64,000 nucleotides of DNA from JAEUMY01 sp033764435 (lineage in GTDB: Bacteria > Pseudomonadota > Gammaproteobacteria > Burkholderiales > Usitatibacteraceae): assembly GCA_033764435.1 (NCBI GenBank), contig JANRIX010000054.1, positions 124,001 through 188,000 on the forward strand, given 5' to 3'. A program made the position numbers and the translations under genes. A model generated the notes under the pieces. That model saw only the letters and a program-made list of their open reading frames with translations, had not been told where the DNA came from and ran no database searches. Numbering within the stretch: the first letter of the stretch is position 1; each line of letters begins with the position of its first letter. This document shows positions 52,835 through 60,782 of the stretch, piece after piece.

Positions 52835-53398
52835 ATGTCTGCTCCCAAATTCTTCCCTGAGTCCAAAGCCTTCCGCACCTGGCTCGAATCCAACGCCGCC
52901 ACGGCCCCCGAGCTCCTGGTTGGCTTCCATAAAGTCGGTTCCGGCAAACCCAGCATGACCTGGTCCGAGTCGGTGGATGAGGCGCTGTGCTTCGGCTGGA
53001 TCGATGGCGTCACCAAGCGCATTGACGACGCGTCCTACACCGTCCGTTTCACGCCGCGCAAGCCGACCTCCATCTGGAGCAAGGTCAACATCGCCAAGTA
53101 CCACAAGCTGGAAGCCGAAGGCCGCATGACGCCAGCGGGCGCGAAGGCGTTCGCGCTGCGCTCGGAGACGAAGTCAGGCGTCTATTCGTTCGAGCAGCCG
53201 GGCATGCCGGAACTATCCGCCGCCGAGCTGCGCGTGTTCAAGCGGAACAAGGCCGCCTGGAAGTTCTTCGAGGCGACGCCGCCCGGCTACCGCAAGACCG
53301 TGCTGCATTGGGTCACCACCGCGAAACGGGAAGAGACGCGGGCCTCTCGATTGGCCAGGCTGATAGAGGCGTGTGCGGCTGGAGAGCGATTGCGGTGA
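52835..53398 (+). CDS. YdeI/OmpD-associated family protein
   Basis: A 187-residue protein with the YdeI hallmarks: LVGFHKVGSGKPSMTWSES, ALCFGWIDGVTKRID, YTVRFTPRKPTSIWSKVN and the C-terminal helical segment with TAKREETRASRLARLIE. Some members protect against bacteriocins or antimicrobial peptides. ATG 52835 is in family register. Its stop overlaps the next start (GTGA). Confidence 0.88.
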   Translation: MSAPKFFPESKAFRTWLESNAATAPELLVGFHKVGSGKPSMTWSESVDEALCFGWIDGVTKRIDDASYTVRFTPRKPTSIWSKVNIAKYHKLEAEGRMTPAGAKAFALRSETKSGVYSFEQPGMPELSAAELRVFKRNKAAWKFFEATPPGYRKTVLHWVTTAKREETRASRLARLIEACAAGERLR

Positions 53399-53919
53399 GC
53401 GGCCATGCGAGTACTCGCGATGTGGCGCTGCCATCTGTTGCGCTGCTGGCCAGATACAACGACGGCCACTCCTTCACCGATAGCTACGTCACCGAGATCG
53501 ACGGCACCGTCCCGTTGGCGGCCTTCGTCGAAGCCTTCTACACCACATGGCTCTTCAAGCTGGAACGCTTCATCCTGACATGGCTGGTGCGTCGTCCGTC
53601 GACGGATGAGCAGGCGCGGGCGCTTGCGGCGGGAAAGGCCAGTGCGTTTGCGGCCTGGCGGGTCGAAAACCGGAATGACCATCAGCTGCTGATGAATGCC
53701 GGGCGCACGTGCTCGTGGTTCATGGTGGAGCCTGTCGTGGGCCGGGAGCGCGCCGCCACCCGCCTGTACTTTGGCTCGGCAGTGATCGCCAAGGCCGACG
53801 CCGCAGGCGGCAAGCCAGAGCTGGGCTTTGTCTTCAATGCGCTGCTGGGCTTCCACAAGCTGTATTCACGGGTATTGCTGAGTGCTGCGAGAGCCCGGCT
53901 GGCCCGGCGCACGCGCTGA
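53395..53919 (+). CDS. Conserved-looking hypothetical protein coupled to YdeI gene
   Basis: A 174-residue protein beginning at a GTG that overlaps the YdeI stop. It has aromatic-rich blocks (SFTDSYVTEIDG; AFYTTWLFKLERFILTWLVRRPS; NAGRTCSWFMVEP; LYFGSAV), suggesting a compact alpha/beta domain. No family recognised. A palindrome with both arms changed (GCGAGTACTCGC, 53407-53418) lies near its start, keeping perfect symmetry. Confidence 0.55.
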   Translation: MSGHASTRDVALPSVALLARYNDGHSFTDSYVTEIDGTVPLAAFVEAFYTTWLFKLERFILTWLVRRPSTDEQARALAAGKASAFAAWRVENRNDHQLLMNAGRTCSWFMVEPVVGRERAATRLYFGSAVIAKADAAGGKPELGFVFNALLGFHKLYSRVLLSAARARLARRTR

Positions 53920-53978
53920 ACGCGAAATTTTGCCGCGCATCAGGTATCGTGATTGCCATTACGAACACCGGAGAGATC

Positions 53979-54137
53979 ATGGCCAAGCCGAATTACCAAT
54001 TTGAGAAACGCCAGCGCGAGCTGGAGAAGAAGAAAAAGAAGGAAGAAAAGGCAAGAAAGAAGTCGGGTGCGGCAGGCGACGCGGGGACGTCGGAGGGCGG
54101 CGCTGACGCCGGTCAGGCGCCCCCGAAGGAAGGCTAA
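53979..54137 (+). CDS. Small Lys/Glu-rich protein
   Basis: A 52-residue protein, MAKPNYQFEKRQRELEKKKK and onward, with a charged helix and a Gly/Ala/Pro tail. Short proteins of this form (MAKPNY.FEKRQ...KKKK) recur in proteobacteria as far as I recall. GGAGAG precedes ATG 53979 at good spacing. Function unknown; possibly nucleic-acid or ribosome associated by charge. Confidence 0.6.
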   Translation: MAKPNYQFEKRQRELEKKKKKEEKARKKSGAAGDAGTSEGGADAGQAPPKEG

Positions 54138-54248
54138 GCCCTGCGGAATGGGGCGGGCTGTGGCAATTGACAGCTGTCTCTCTGTCTGGCGGTTGTCGTC
54201 AGCCGAGCGGCTGCCAACTTCATGTGTGATCTTGCGAGATTGATTTCC

Positions 54249-54560
54249 ATGCAGATTTACTGGACTCTGAAGGGCATTCCTGAACTGGCGCATCTCCCGG
54301 CTCGGTCACGCTTGCTCGCCTGGCAGCAGGTATCTTGGAACAGTTTCAGGCACTGGCAAACATGGATGGGCTTGCTTCTGGCAGGTGTTTGCGCGGGCAT
54401 TGGCAGCCATTTCGGAACCCTATGTGAGTACCCCGTGTCAGGTGCTGCATTGGGTGGGGCCCTTGGTGGCTTTGTCTTCGCCCAGATTTCGATTTCCATC
54501 GTGCGTCGTCACTACCGCGACCAACTGACTGCGGTGGCGAGCGAGGCTGCTTCCGCCTGA
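54249..54560 (+). CDS. Small membrane protein of unknown function
   Basis: A 103-residue protein with a soluble N-terminus (MQIYWTLKGIPELAHLPARS) and two hydrophobic segments (WMGLLLAGVCAGIGSHFG; ALGGALGGFVFAQISISIV). No family recognised. A palindrome variant (GCGAACATTCGC, 54582-54593) lies 22 bp after its stop. Confidence 0.5.
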   Translation: MQIYWTLKGIPELAHLPARSRLLAWQQVSWNSFRHWQTWMGLLLAGVCAGIGSHFGTLCEYPVSGAALGGALGGFVFAQISISIVRRHYRDQLTAVASEAASA

Positions 54561-54664
54561 GCGGTGGTGCACGCGGCGATGGCGAACATTCGCGTGGCGC
54601 CAGCCTGCGCACTGGTTGGATGCGTCACTGCATCCGTGATGACAACAGCTTTGCGATTCTCCGC

Positions 54665-55156
54665 ATGAGCTATTTCACCCATTCATTCGAGGCGACCGTT
54701 GCGCTGCATCCCGTCGGTCGCTATCACTACACCGTCGTGTACCTGGACCCCGCTCTACACGATTCGCTGCCATTTGCGCAGCATCCTCGCCTGCGCATTG
54801 AGGCGGACATTGCCGGCGTGCCGGTCAAGGGTGCATGGCAGCCCGCGGGTGGCCGCTGGTACCTGATGCTGCCCAAGGATGGCATTCGCAAGGCGGGTTT
54901 GGGTATCGGATCGCAGGTTGAAGTTGCCTTCAAGGTGCTGCCACAGGACGCTGTTGATGTGCCGGACGAACTGACCGAGGCGATACGCAAGAACGCCAAG
55001 GCGCGCACGGCCTGGACAGCGCTCAGCCCCGGCAAGCAGCGCGCGCTTGCGCACATGGTCGCGTCGGCCAAGCGTGACGAGACGCGTCAGGCTCGGGTTG
55101 ATCAGGTGATGGAAGTCCTGTTGGGCCGGGCGCCATTGCCCTGGCTGAGGAAATGA
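54665..55156 (+). CDS. DUF1905/YdeI-like protein
   Basis: A 163-residue protein with an N-terminal DUF1905 beta domain (RYHYTVVYLDPAL ... GGRWYLMLPKDGIRKAGLGIGSQVEVAF) and the C-terminal YdeI-type helices (AWTALSPGKQRALAHMVASAKRDETRQARVDQVME). It is the second YdeI-like gene within 2 kb. Confidence 0.8.
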   Translation: MSYFTHSFEATVALHPVGRYHYTVVYLDPALHDSLPFAQHPRLRIEADIAGVPVKGAWQPAGGRWYLMLPKDGIRKAGLGIGSQVEVAFKVLPQDAVDVPDELTEAIRKNAKARTAWTALSPGKQRALAHMVASAKRDETRQARVDQVMEVLLGRAPLPWLRK

Positions 55157-55168
55157 AGGGGGTCGCAC

Positions 55169-55765
55169 ATGGCAGAAGAACTGCGCAACTATGTCAGTCA
55201 ATTCACCTATTCGCCGCAACCTGAAGATGGCGCGCCGCCGTTGGAGCGGCGGCAGTTCAAAGTGGCCGATCTGCCCATACGCGGGGCGTGTCTTGGATTT
55301 TGCGACGCGTGGGCCACACCCAACGACGCGGTGACGGTGGACGTGCCGGCCGGCACGTATGAGGTGCACGTCGAAGCCTTCTCCTATGGAACCGATGGCC
55401 GGATCGCGCGACTGATGGCGTATCTGCCCGGGGTCACGCCGATTCGCGGCAAAGCCGTCGGCGAGTTCGGCGTTGATGTCGCCACGGCCGCTGTATTCGA
55501 TGTCGAGGTCCTGGAGAGATTCATGGACAGCGACGAGGCAGCCTGGGAAGGTTGGATCGATGAATACACCATGCGCGAGTACGACGAGCTGGACCGGGCC
55601 GGGCTGTATCCCTGCCCGGGTGCGGACACGGCCATGGTGTATTGCAGTACCGGCTTCGGTGATGGTTCGTATCAGGTGTTCGAGCTCGTCCGGGACGGCC
55701 TGGTGGTCGGTGCGGAAGCGGTGTTTCTTACGCCTGACCAAGGCTACTTTGAATATGACGACTGA
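55169..55765 (+). CDS. DUF4241-like protein
   Basis: A 198-residue acidic protein. The pattern VDVPAGTYEVHVEAF, the middle FGVDVATAAVFD and the end GFGDGSYQVFELV resemble DUF4241 proteins. It starts 12 bp after the DUF1905/YdeI gene with GGGGGT-type upstream sequence, probably in the same transcript. Function unknown. Confidence 0.55.
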   Translation: MAEELRNYVSQFTYSPQPEDGAPPLERRQFKVADLPIRGACLGFCDAWATPNDAVTVDVPAGTYEVHVEAFSYGTDGRIARLMAYLPGVTPIRGKAVGEFGVDVATAAVFDVEVLERFMDSDEAAWEGWIDEYTMREYDELDRAGLYPCPGADTAMVYCSTGFGDGSYQVFELVRDGLVVGAEAVFLTPDQGYFEYDD

Positions 55766-55823
55766 ATGGGAGCTACCGGACGGACTGCTGCGGTAGTGGG
55801 GCTCGTGCCATGTTTCGGGTCGA

Positions 55824-55845
55824 GGCATGCGAATATTCGCATGCC
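55824..55845. repeat. Extended 22-bp perfect palindrome centred on GCGAATATTCGC
   Basis: The 12-mer (55829-55840) is extended symmetrically by five bases each side (GGCAT left, ATGCC right). It lies directly upstream of the Shine-Dalgarno (AGGAAGGAG, 55852-55860) of the following membrane protein gene, so it could act in its leader or promoter. Confidence 0.85.
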
Positions 55846-55868
55846 AGGTGCAGGAAGGAGTGCTCTTG

Positions 55869-56513
55869 ATGCAGCTACGCTCGCTCGTTTCGGATAGCGA
55901 AGTCGTCGTCTACCGCGAGAAGTGGGGCACGCTCTTCATGGGTCTCGTCACCGGGCTGGTGTGCATCGGCTTCGGCCTGGGTTTCTACGCGCTGGTTGCC
56001 GAGCAGGCGAAGGATTCTCGTTTCTTTCTCGGGATTTTCTGCGCTGCGTTTGTGTTGGTCGGCATTGCGATTCTCTGGCGCCTGCCCAATCAGGCAGTCC
56101 ACATGTTTGCTGAAAATGGTTTGAGGGTCCTGACTGCGAACCAGACAGGTCTTTCCATTTCGTCGCTTCCGGGTGCACCCACGCAGCCACTTGCCTGGGA
56201 GGGCATTCAGGAGATCCTGCTTGCCGAGCGATTGGTGCTGGTGGACCCTGACGAAACCACACACACCTGGCGCATGGTGGTCATTTTCGTCGCGGATGAT
56301 CAGCTGAGTGGCCGCGGATGGCTGGATCGACTGCAGAACGCAGTTTCGCGCTCGGGCGAAGGGCGCCCCTACCTGCTGTGCGACTATTCGGCTGGCGATG
56401 GCGAAAAATTGGCGACCGGTCTGCGCCGACTTGCGCCCGGACACGTGTCTATTCGCTTTCGACAGCGCGCGAAATTCGACCTCAAGGCCGGAGTGGATAC
56501 TTTTTCTGAGTGA
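55869..56513 (+). CDS. Two-helix membrane protein of unknown function
   Basis: A 214-residue protein with two N-terminal transmembrane helices (LFMGLVTGLVCIGFGLGFYAL and FFLGIFCAAFVLVGIAILW) and a cytoplasmic PH-like beta domain of about 130 residues (LRVLTANQTGLSIS ... WEGIQEILLAERLVLV). ATG 55869 is set by AGGAAGGAG eight bases before it. No named family recognised. Confidence 0.6.
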   Translation: MQLRSLVSDSEVVVYREKWGTLFMGLVTGLVCIGFGLGFYALVAEQAKDSRFFLGIFCAAFVLVGIAILWRLPNQAVHMFAENGLRVLTANQTGLSISSLPGAPTQPLAWEGIQEILLAERLVLVDPDETTHTWRMVVIFVADDQLSGRGWLDRLQNAVSRSGEGRPYLLCDYSAGDGEKLATGLRRLAPGHVSIRFRQRAKFDLKAGVDTFSE

Positions 56514-56708
56514 TCTCGCGGGCAGGCGCCAGGGGCGGCACAAATGGAATGGTTTGTGCGTGCGGCCCTTCTGCCGTTGCGAATCTTCGCCATAGGATCT
56601 GTGCACCTGCCGCGCGAAGGCTGAGACGCTTGCTGTTCGGCTTCGCTCCCGCATGTGGCAAGGTGCGCGGAATGCCGCTTCACCCACGCTCATCCGAAGG
56701 GATCTCCC

Positions 56709-57893
56709 ATGACCGCATCCGCCACCGTGCTCGCATCGTCTTCACGCGCAAGCTTACTCACCAGGTTCTCGCCTGCGGCCAGGTTTGCCGGCGTGTGCAT
56801 GATCGCGATGTTCATTTCGCTCGGAGCCTGCAGCAAACGCGGCACAAGCCCCTGGGAGTCTCTGAAGCTCGGCACCTCGGCGGACCTGCGCACTGTCTGG
56901 TTCGAGGACTCGCAAAACGGCTGGGTGGCGGGAGGCGCGTTCAATGTGGTCGGCGGGCTGGTGGGCCGCACGCGCGACGGCGGCAAGACCTGGCGGTTTC
57001 AGAGCAACATTGTCGCGGATGGCGGCAGTCGCGGCGGGTTACTCGTGAGCAGCGTGCGTTTCTCCGGTCTTGAGCGCGGCATCGCCGCGACCGGCGGTGC
57101 CGGCATTTTCGTGACGGCGGACGGTGGCGAGAACTGGTCGCGCGCGACGGTCAATGGCGGCAGCGGTTACTTCAGCGACATGATGTTTCCGGGCGACGCC
57201 ACCGGCTGGGTCGCTGGCGACCAAGGCGTCTGGCAGACCGGCGACAATGGTACCGAGTGGCAGAAGATCGCGCCGCAAGACCCGCAGGCAAGATTGGGTG
57301 GCCGGGCCGTTCATTTTGTGAGCAATGCGACCGGCTGGCTTGCGGGCACCAACGGCAGCCTGATGCGTTCAGACGATGGTGGCGTCAGCTGGGCGCCCGT
57401 TGCACTGCCGCTGCCGGAACAGGGGCGGCCGACGTTTTGGGACATGCACTTTGCCGATGCGCGCACCGGCTGGGTGGTGGGTGACGAGGGAACCATCTTT
57501 GCGACCCGCGATGCAGGTGCAACGTGGCAGCGCCAATCCACCGGCGTGGCCGATGCACAGTCGAAGACCAAGCTGGAGACGGTGACGCAGTCGGGTGGCA
57601 AGTCGGTGACCATTGACGCTGGTGATCGCACGCCGGGCCTCACCTTGTCGGCAGTGCGCTTTGCCGATGCATCGCGAGGCTGGATCACGGGTTACTACCC
57701 GAATCACGGCCGCTCGCTCATCCTGCACACCCAGGATGGCGGCGCGACGTGGCGCGTGGAGGCGGAGATTGCAGGGGAGGAGTTGCGTGCGCTGCACATT
57801 CAGGGCAGCAACGCGGTGTGGGCGGTCGGCAGCCGCACGCGCGAGGGACCGCAGTCGATTCATCGCCGCTCGCTGGGGGTGGCGTCAAAGTGA
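56709..57893 (+). CDS. Ycf48-like beta-propeller lipoprotein
   Basis: A 394-residue lipoprotein (lipobox SLGAC) built from repeated BNR/Ycf48 blades: DSQNGWVAGG, TRDGGKTWRFQS, TADGGENWSRA, GDATGWVAGDQG, RSDDGGVSWAPV, ARTGWVVGDEGTIFATRDAGATW and TQDGGATWRVE. In phototrophs Ycf48 assists photosystem II assembly; in other bacteria the role is unknown. It is convergent with, and overlaps by 34 bp, the lipoprotein gene on the opposite strand. Confidence 0.85.
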   Translation: MTASATVLASSSRASLLTRFSPAARFAGVCMIAMFISLGACSKRGTSPWESLKLGTSADLRTVWFEDSQNGWVAGGAFNVVGGLVGRTRDGGKTWRFQSNIVADGGSRGGLLVSSVRFSGLERGIAATGGAGIFVTADGGENWSRATVNGGSGYFSDMMFPGDATGWVAGDQGVWQTGDNGTEWQKIAPQDPQARLGGRAVHFVSNATGWLAGTNGSLMRSDDGGVSWAPVALPLPEQGRPTFWDMHFADARTGWVVGDEGTIFATRDAGATWQRQSTGVADAQSKTKLETVTQSGGKSVTIDAGDRTPGLTLSAVRFADASRGWITGYYPNHGRSLILHTQDGGATWRVEAEIAGEELRALHIQGSNAVWAVGSRTREGPQSIHRRSLGVASK

Positions 57894-58615
57894 ATTGAGC
57901 CCACGAGGCGGTCGAATTCCTTCAGGTGTGCCGCGTGGCCCAGGATACCGAGGTAGATGGCCAGCAGATGTCCATCGTTGTCGATGACGACAATCCGTTT
58001 CTGGAAGTCCTGCGTGCTCTTGGTCACGGTCAAGTAATCCATGGCCGGTTTGCCACCGAACGTGGTTTGCGTGCGCGATTGAATGGCGCGCCGCCGGTCG
58101 TGATCGGCGAGTGGCAGGGCCGCATCGCCCAGCGCTTCGATGCCGGGTGTCGGGATGGCAGCGAGTGCTTCGTGCCAGTCCGCAAAGCGCTGGTTGAGCT
58201 CGGCCTCGGGCAGGCTGCGTGCTGCGGGCTCCAGCAGCGGCAGCATGGCGCTGGACACCTGTGTCCGATGTTTCATGTCGACAAAGCGGTTCACGTTCTG
58301 ATACAGCCGCTTGACCCGTGCTTGCGCGCCGTCCGCATTGCCGCGCCAGAGCGCCATGATGCGTGCCGCCTCGCGCTGCATGGCGGCGGGTGACGCAGGG
58401 CCGAGAGCGTGCAGCACAATGGACGCCTCGCCCTTGCGCACCTCCCATTTCTCCCCCTGATTCACCGTGTGCCAGCCGGAGGGCACGGTCACGGTGCCAC
58501 GATGCACACCGATTTCTAGCGGTTGCGTCTTGCCGCCCGAGCATGCGGTCAACAGCAGGATCAGGCCGATCGCGTACAGGGCGGCGGATGACTTCGTGGC
58601 AGGCAGTGCGCGCAT
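57860..58615 (-). CDS. Hypothetical lipoprotein
   Basis: A 251-residue lipoprotein: the signal ends LILLLTACSG. The mature part begins with a short beta hairpin (HRGTVTVPSGWHTVNQGEKWEVRKGEASIVL), followed by helices and ending in a beta domain (TVTKSTQDFQKRIVVIDNDGHLLAIYLG). No family recognised. ATG 58615 (MRALPATKSS) is chosen as the signal-peptide start. An exact palindrome (58732-58743) lies upstream, between it and the DUF1992 gene. Confidence 0.6.
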   Translation of the reverse strand: MRALPATKSSAALYAIGLILLLTACSGGKTQPLEIGVHRGTVTVPSGWHTVNQGEKWEVRKGEASIVLHALGPASPAAMQREAARIMALWRGNADGAQARVKRLYQNVNRFVDMKHRTQVSSAMLPLLEPAARSLPEAELNQRFADWHEALAAIPTPGIEALGDAALPLADHDRRRAIQSRTQTTFGGKPAMDYLTVTKSTQDFQKRIVVIDNDGHLLAIYLGILGHAAHLKEFDRLVGSIHFDATPSERR

Positions 58616-58776
58616 GGGGAGCTCGAACCTGGACGGGAAGCGTAGTGTCGTCCCATTCGGTGCGCCGCTCAAGAGCCGAAGCCGGAATTTCCTGCGAGGC
58701 GCGCCCAACTTGCGCTGCGTCGCCAGCCAGTGCGAATATTCGCAGTCGATTCATCGCTCAGTGAGGTCTACACGAC

Positions 58777-59118
58777 ATGCCCAATCTGAAACTTGTCGAA
58801 GATGAAATCGCCCGCAAACTGAAAGAGGCCGCCGAGACCGGCGAGCTGCAGGGCGCCGAAGGCTACGGCCGGCCCATGATCGAGGACATCGGCTGGGAAT
58901 CCACGCCCGCCGAATTCCGCATGCCCTTCAAGATTCTCAAGAACGCTGGCGTGGTGCCGCCGGAAATCGAGCTCTTCCACCAGCGGGCAAAGCTCCGCGC
59001 CGAGCTTGACGCCGCGACCACGAATGAGGCGCGCGCGACCGCCCGGCGAGCGCTTTCGGAGCTGGAGCAGCGGTTGGCGCTGCGTCTGGAGGGGTTGCGC
59101 GCGAACGGGAAGCTGTAG
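58777..59118 (+). CDS. DUF1992 (DnaJ-homologue subfamily C member 28-like) protein
   Basis: A 113-residue protein with the DUF1992 pattern: EDEIARKLKEAAETGELQ, then the GYGRPM-like block and FKILKNAGVVPPEIELFHQ. It has a charged helical C-terminus. ATG 58777 begins the family domain. Exact palindromes flank the gene at 58732-58743 and 59151-59162. Confidence 0.88.
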   Translation: MPNLKLVEDEIARKLKEAAETGELQGAEGYGRPMIEDIGWESTPAEFRMPFKILKNAGVVPPEIELFHQRAKLRAELDAATTNEARATARRALSELEQRLALRLEGLRANGKL

Positions 59119-59201
59119 CTGGATGGCAGCCATTCAACGATTGTGTGACTGCGAATATTCGCAAAGCGGTCACGCCCCGGCCAGACGCAGGCGCTGAGCG
59201 C

Positions 59202-59585
59202 ATGGAGAAGACAGGATTCTGGGCGGGCCTGAGCCTCGGGGTGCAGCGGAACGCCAAGCTGCTGGGTTGGGTTGCGCTGGTCTGTGTCGTGGTGGTGCTG
59301 GCCGCTTTCGCAGCGGCCGGTCTGCTGTACGCCCGCGATGTCGATCCGTCACCGGTGCTGCAATTCTCGTTGTTCTACGCCGGCACCGGCTTGCTCGGCT
59401 GCGCCGTGCTTGCGCAAGTGGCCTTTTACTTTGACCCGGACCAGAAGCCCCGTCACTTTCCGCAAAACGATCCGGGCCAATACGGGCGCGGGGTGCTCAT
59501 GCTTTTCGTGGGCGCGCAGATGCTTCTCTTTCTGGGGCTGCTGATTGTGCTGCCCTGGGTCTACTTGCCGAAGATCTTCAGCTGA
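59202..59585 (+). CDS. Small membrane protein of unknown function
   Basis: A 127-residue protein with three hydrophobic helices (LLGWVALVCVVVVLAAFAAAG; LFYAGTGLLGCAVLAQVAFYF; GVLMLFVGAQMLLFLGLLIV). No family recognised. ATG 59202 follows the palindrome at 59151-59162 by 39 bp. Confidence 0.55.
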   Translation: MEKTGFWAGLSLGVQRNAKLLGWVALVCVVVVLAAFAAAGLLYARDVDPSPVLQFSLFYAGTGLLGCAVLAQVAFYFDPDQKPRHFPQNDPGQYGRGVLMLFVGAQMLLFLGLLIVLPWVYLPKIFS

Positions 59586-59720
59586 CAGATCCTGTCAGCA
59601 CGTCATGGCAAGCCGCTTTTTCCGCGCCGGCTCACGCAGCCGCCCTTGCAACTGCTGGAAGTGCGACAGGTGGGCAATGGTTTCGCCGAATTGCGCTACG
59701 CGGTGCCGCGTCCGGCCTGA
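59586..59720 (+). other. Possible remnant coding segment
   Basis: Directly after the stop of the small membrane protein, and in the same frame, 44 codons read with plausible coding character and end at TGA 59718-59720 (QLLEVRQVGNGFAELRYAVP in the middle to end). It could be a fragment of a decayed gene, or chance in high-GC sequence. No start codon with a Shine-Dalgarno is visible. Confidence 0.2.
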
Positions 59721-59750
59721 GCGTCTTTGCAAGGCCCGACCAGCCGCGGC

Positions 59751-60492
59751 TCACTTCATCTTCATGTCCAACGCTGACTTCGCGCGCTCACGAATGCCGG
59801 CCCGCACCTTGTCGATGTCGGCCGCCGACTTGCCACCTTCCGCAAGATCGGCGGCGGTCAGGTTGAGCGGCGCCAGGTTTTCGACGTAGATGATCATGAG
59901 CTCCTTGCGCCGTTCGTCGTTGAGCCGCACCCAGCGAATATTGTTCAGTCTCGCTCTAGGCGATCCTGAATCCCTTCGGGACCGCCTGCGGCGTCCAAAC
60001 GAAGTCCACCGGACTTCGTTTAGTCGCAGCATCGGTCGGCAACTTGATACCTTTCGATTCCAGCATCTTCATCACGCGTTCCGTGTCCGAACCTGCGCGC
60101 GGCTTCTGCGCCGGGTCCATCTTGCGGAAGGTCACGCGATCGAAGAAGGTGTGACCGGAGAGTTCAGTGCGGAACGGTTCCTTGTCGTAGTTGTAGGTGT
60201 GCGGCTTGTCCGGCAGGTAGCCCTCGAACTGCACCCAGACGAGACGCTTCAATGTCTTGTCCGCATCGGTTTCGGCGAAGACGTGAATCTCGCAGTCGGC
60301 CACGCCGTAGAGCACCCACTTGTCCGAGCCGACGTAGGTCAGTTTCTCGTCCACCTTGATTGTGCCTTCGGGGAAGCCGGTGGAGGTGATGGTGTGGCCC
60401 TGGGTGCTGCTCTGCCAGGTCTGGGCGAGGGCGGTGAGCGGGAGGGCGATGCTGGCAGCGAGCAGCAGGCAGAACTGGGCAAATGTGCGCAT
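59751..60492 (-). pseudogene. Secreted-protein gene split by a hairpin element
   Basis: ATG 60492 opens an exported protein (signal FAQFCLLLAASIALPLTALA) with segments such as YVGSDKWVLYGVADCEIHVFAE and RLVWVQFEGYLPDKPHTYNY. After residue 156 the frame enters the hairpin element (59943-60024) and stops at 59956. The downstream part (VRLNDERRKELMIIYVENL ... GIRERAKSALDMKMK, to 59751) lies in another frame. Deleting exactly 82 bp rejoins both parts into 219 codons, reading TDAANIRWVRLND across the junction. The two halves together look like one natural domain. The truncated 178-residue product, ending in element-encoded residues, may still be made. Confidence 0.65.
59934..60027 (+). repeat. Structured hairpin element, copy 2 (82 bp inside a GCGAATATT/CGC site)
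   Basis: GCGAATATT (59934-59942) and CGC (60025-60027) flank an 82-bp block with the same order of hairpins as copy 1. The first stem is weaker (TTCAG/CTGAA plus TCGC/GCGA). TCCC/GGGA and CGCC/GGCG are identical, with loops swapped between TTC and TGC. The terminal 11-bp stem is AAACGAAGTCC/GGACTTCGTTT (59997-60007/60011-60021). Against copy 1, four base pairs of that stem differ and every change is matched on the other arm. No direct target duplication is needed to explain the insertion. Confidence 0.75.
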
Positions 60493-60782
60493 GAGGCCTC
60501 CTTGTGTGGTGCAACTTTCTGTGGTGCCAATGAGACGCTCGGAGCTGGGTAAGCGGATGTGTCTTCCAGTGCGAAGTGGTCACCGAATATGCGTCGCAAG
60601 TGCCTGAATGTGCGCAGCTATCCGCTGCTTCTGCATAAGCCGTGCCAGCGTGTTGCGGCGCAACAATTGCTTTGCAGTACGTGATGGATGACGCTTGACA
60701 GCGCCTCTTGAACAGGCGCACAGTCCGCCGCTTCTTGTTCTTGTGCAATGCAGCATATGCGAATATTCGCAGGGAGTGGGTG

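Noticed and set aside
59934..60027. Copy 2 with a CAGC target-site duplication
   Set aside because: CAGC occurs at both edges, but removing that 95-bp unit does not restore the reading frame, whereas removing 82 bp does. Copy 1 shows no equivalent duplication.
60493..60782. Possible RNA gene in the 290-bp gap before the glycosyltransferase
   Set aside because: I found no tRNA-like fold, strong stem-loop or recognisable motif apart from the palindrome at 60759.
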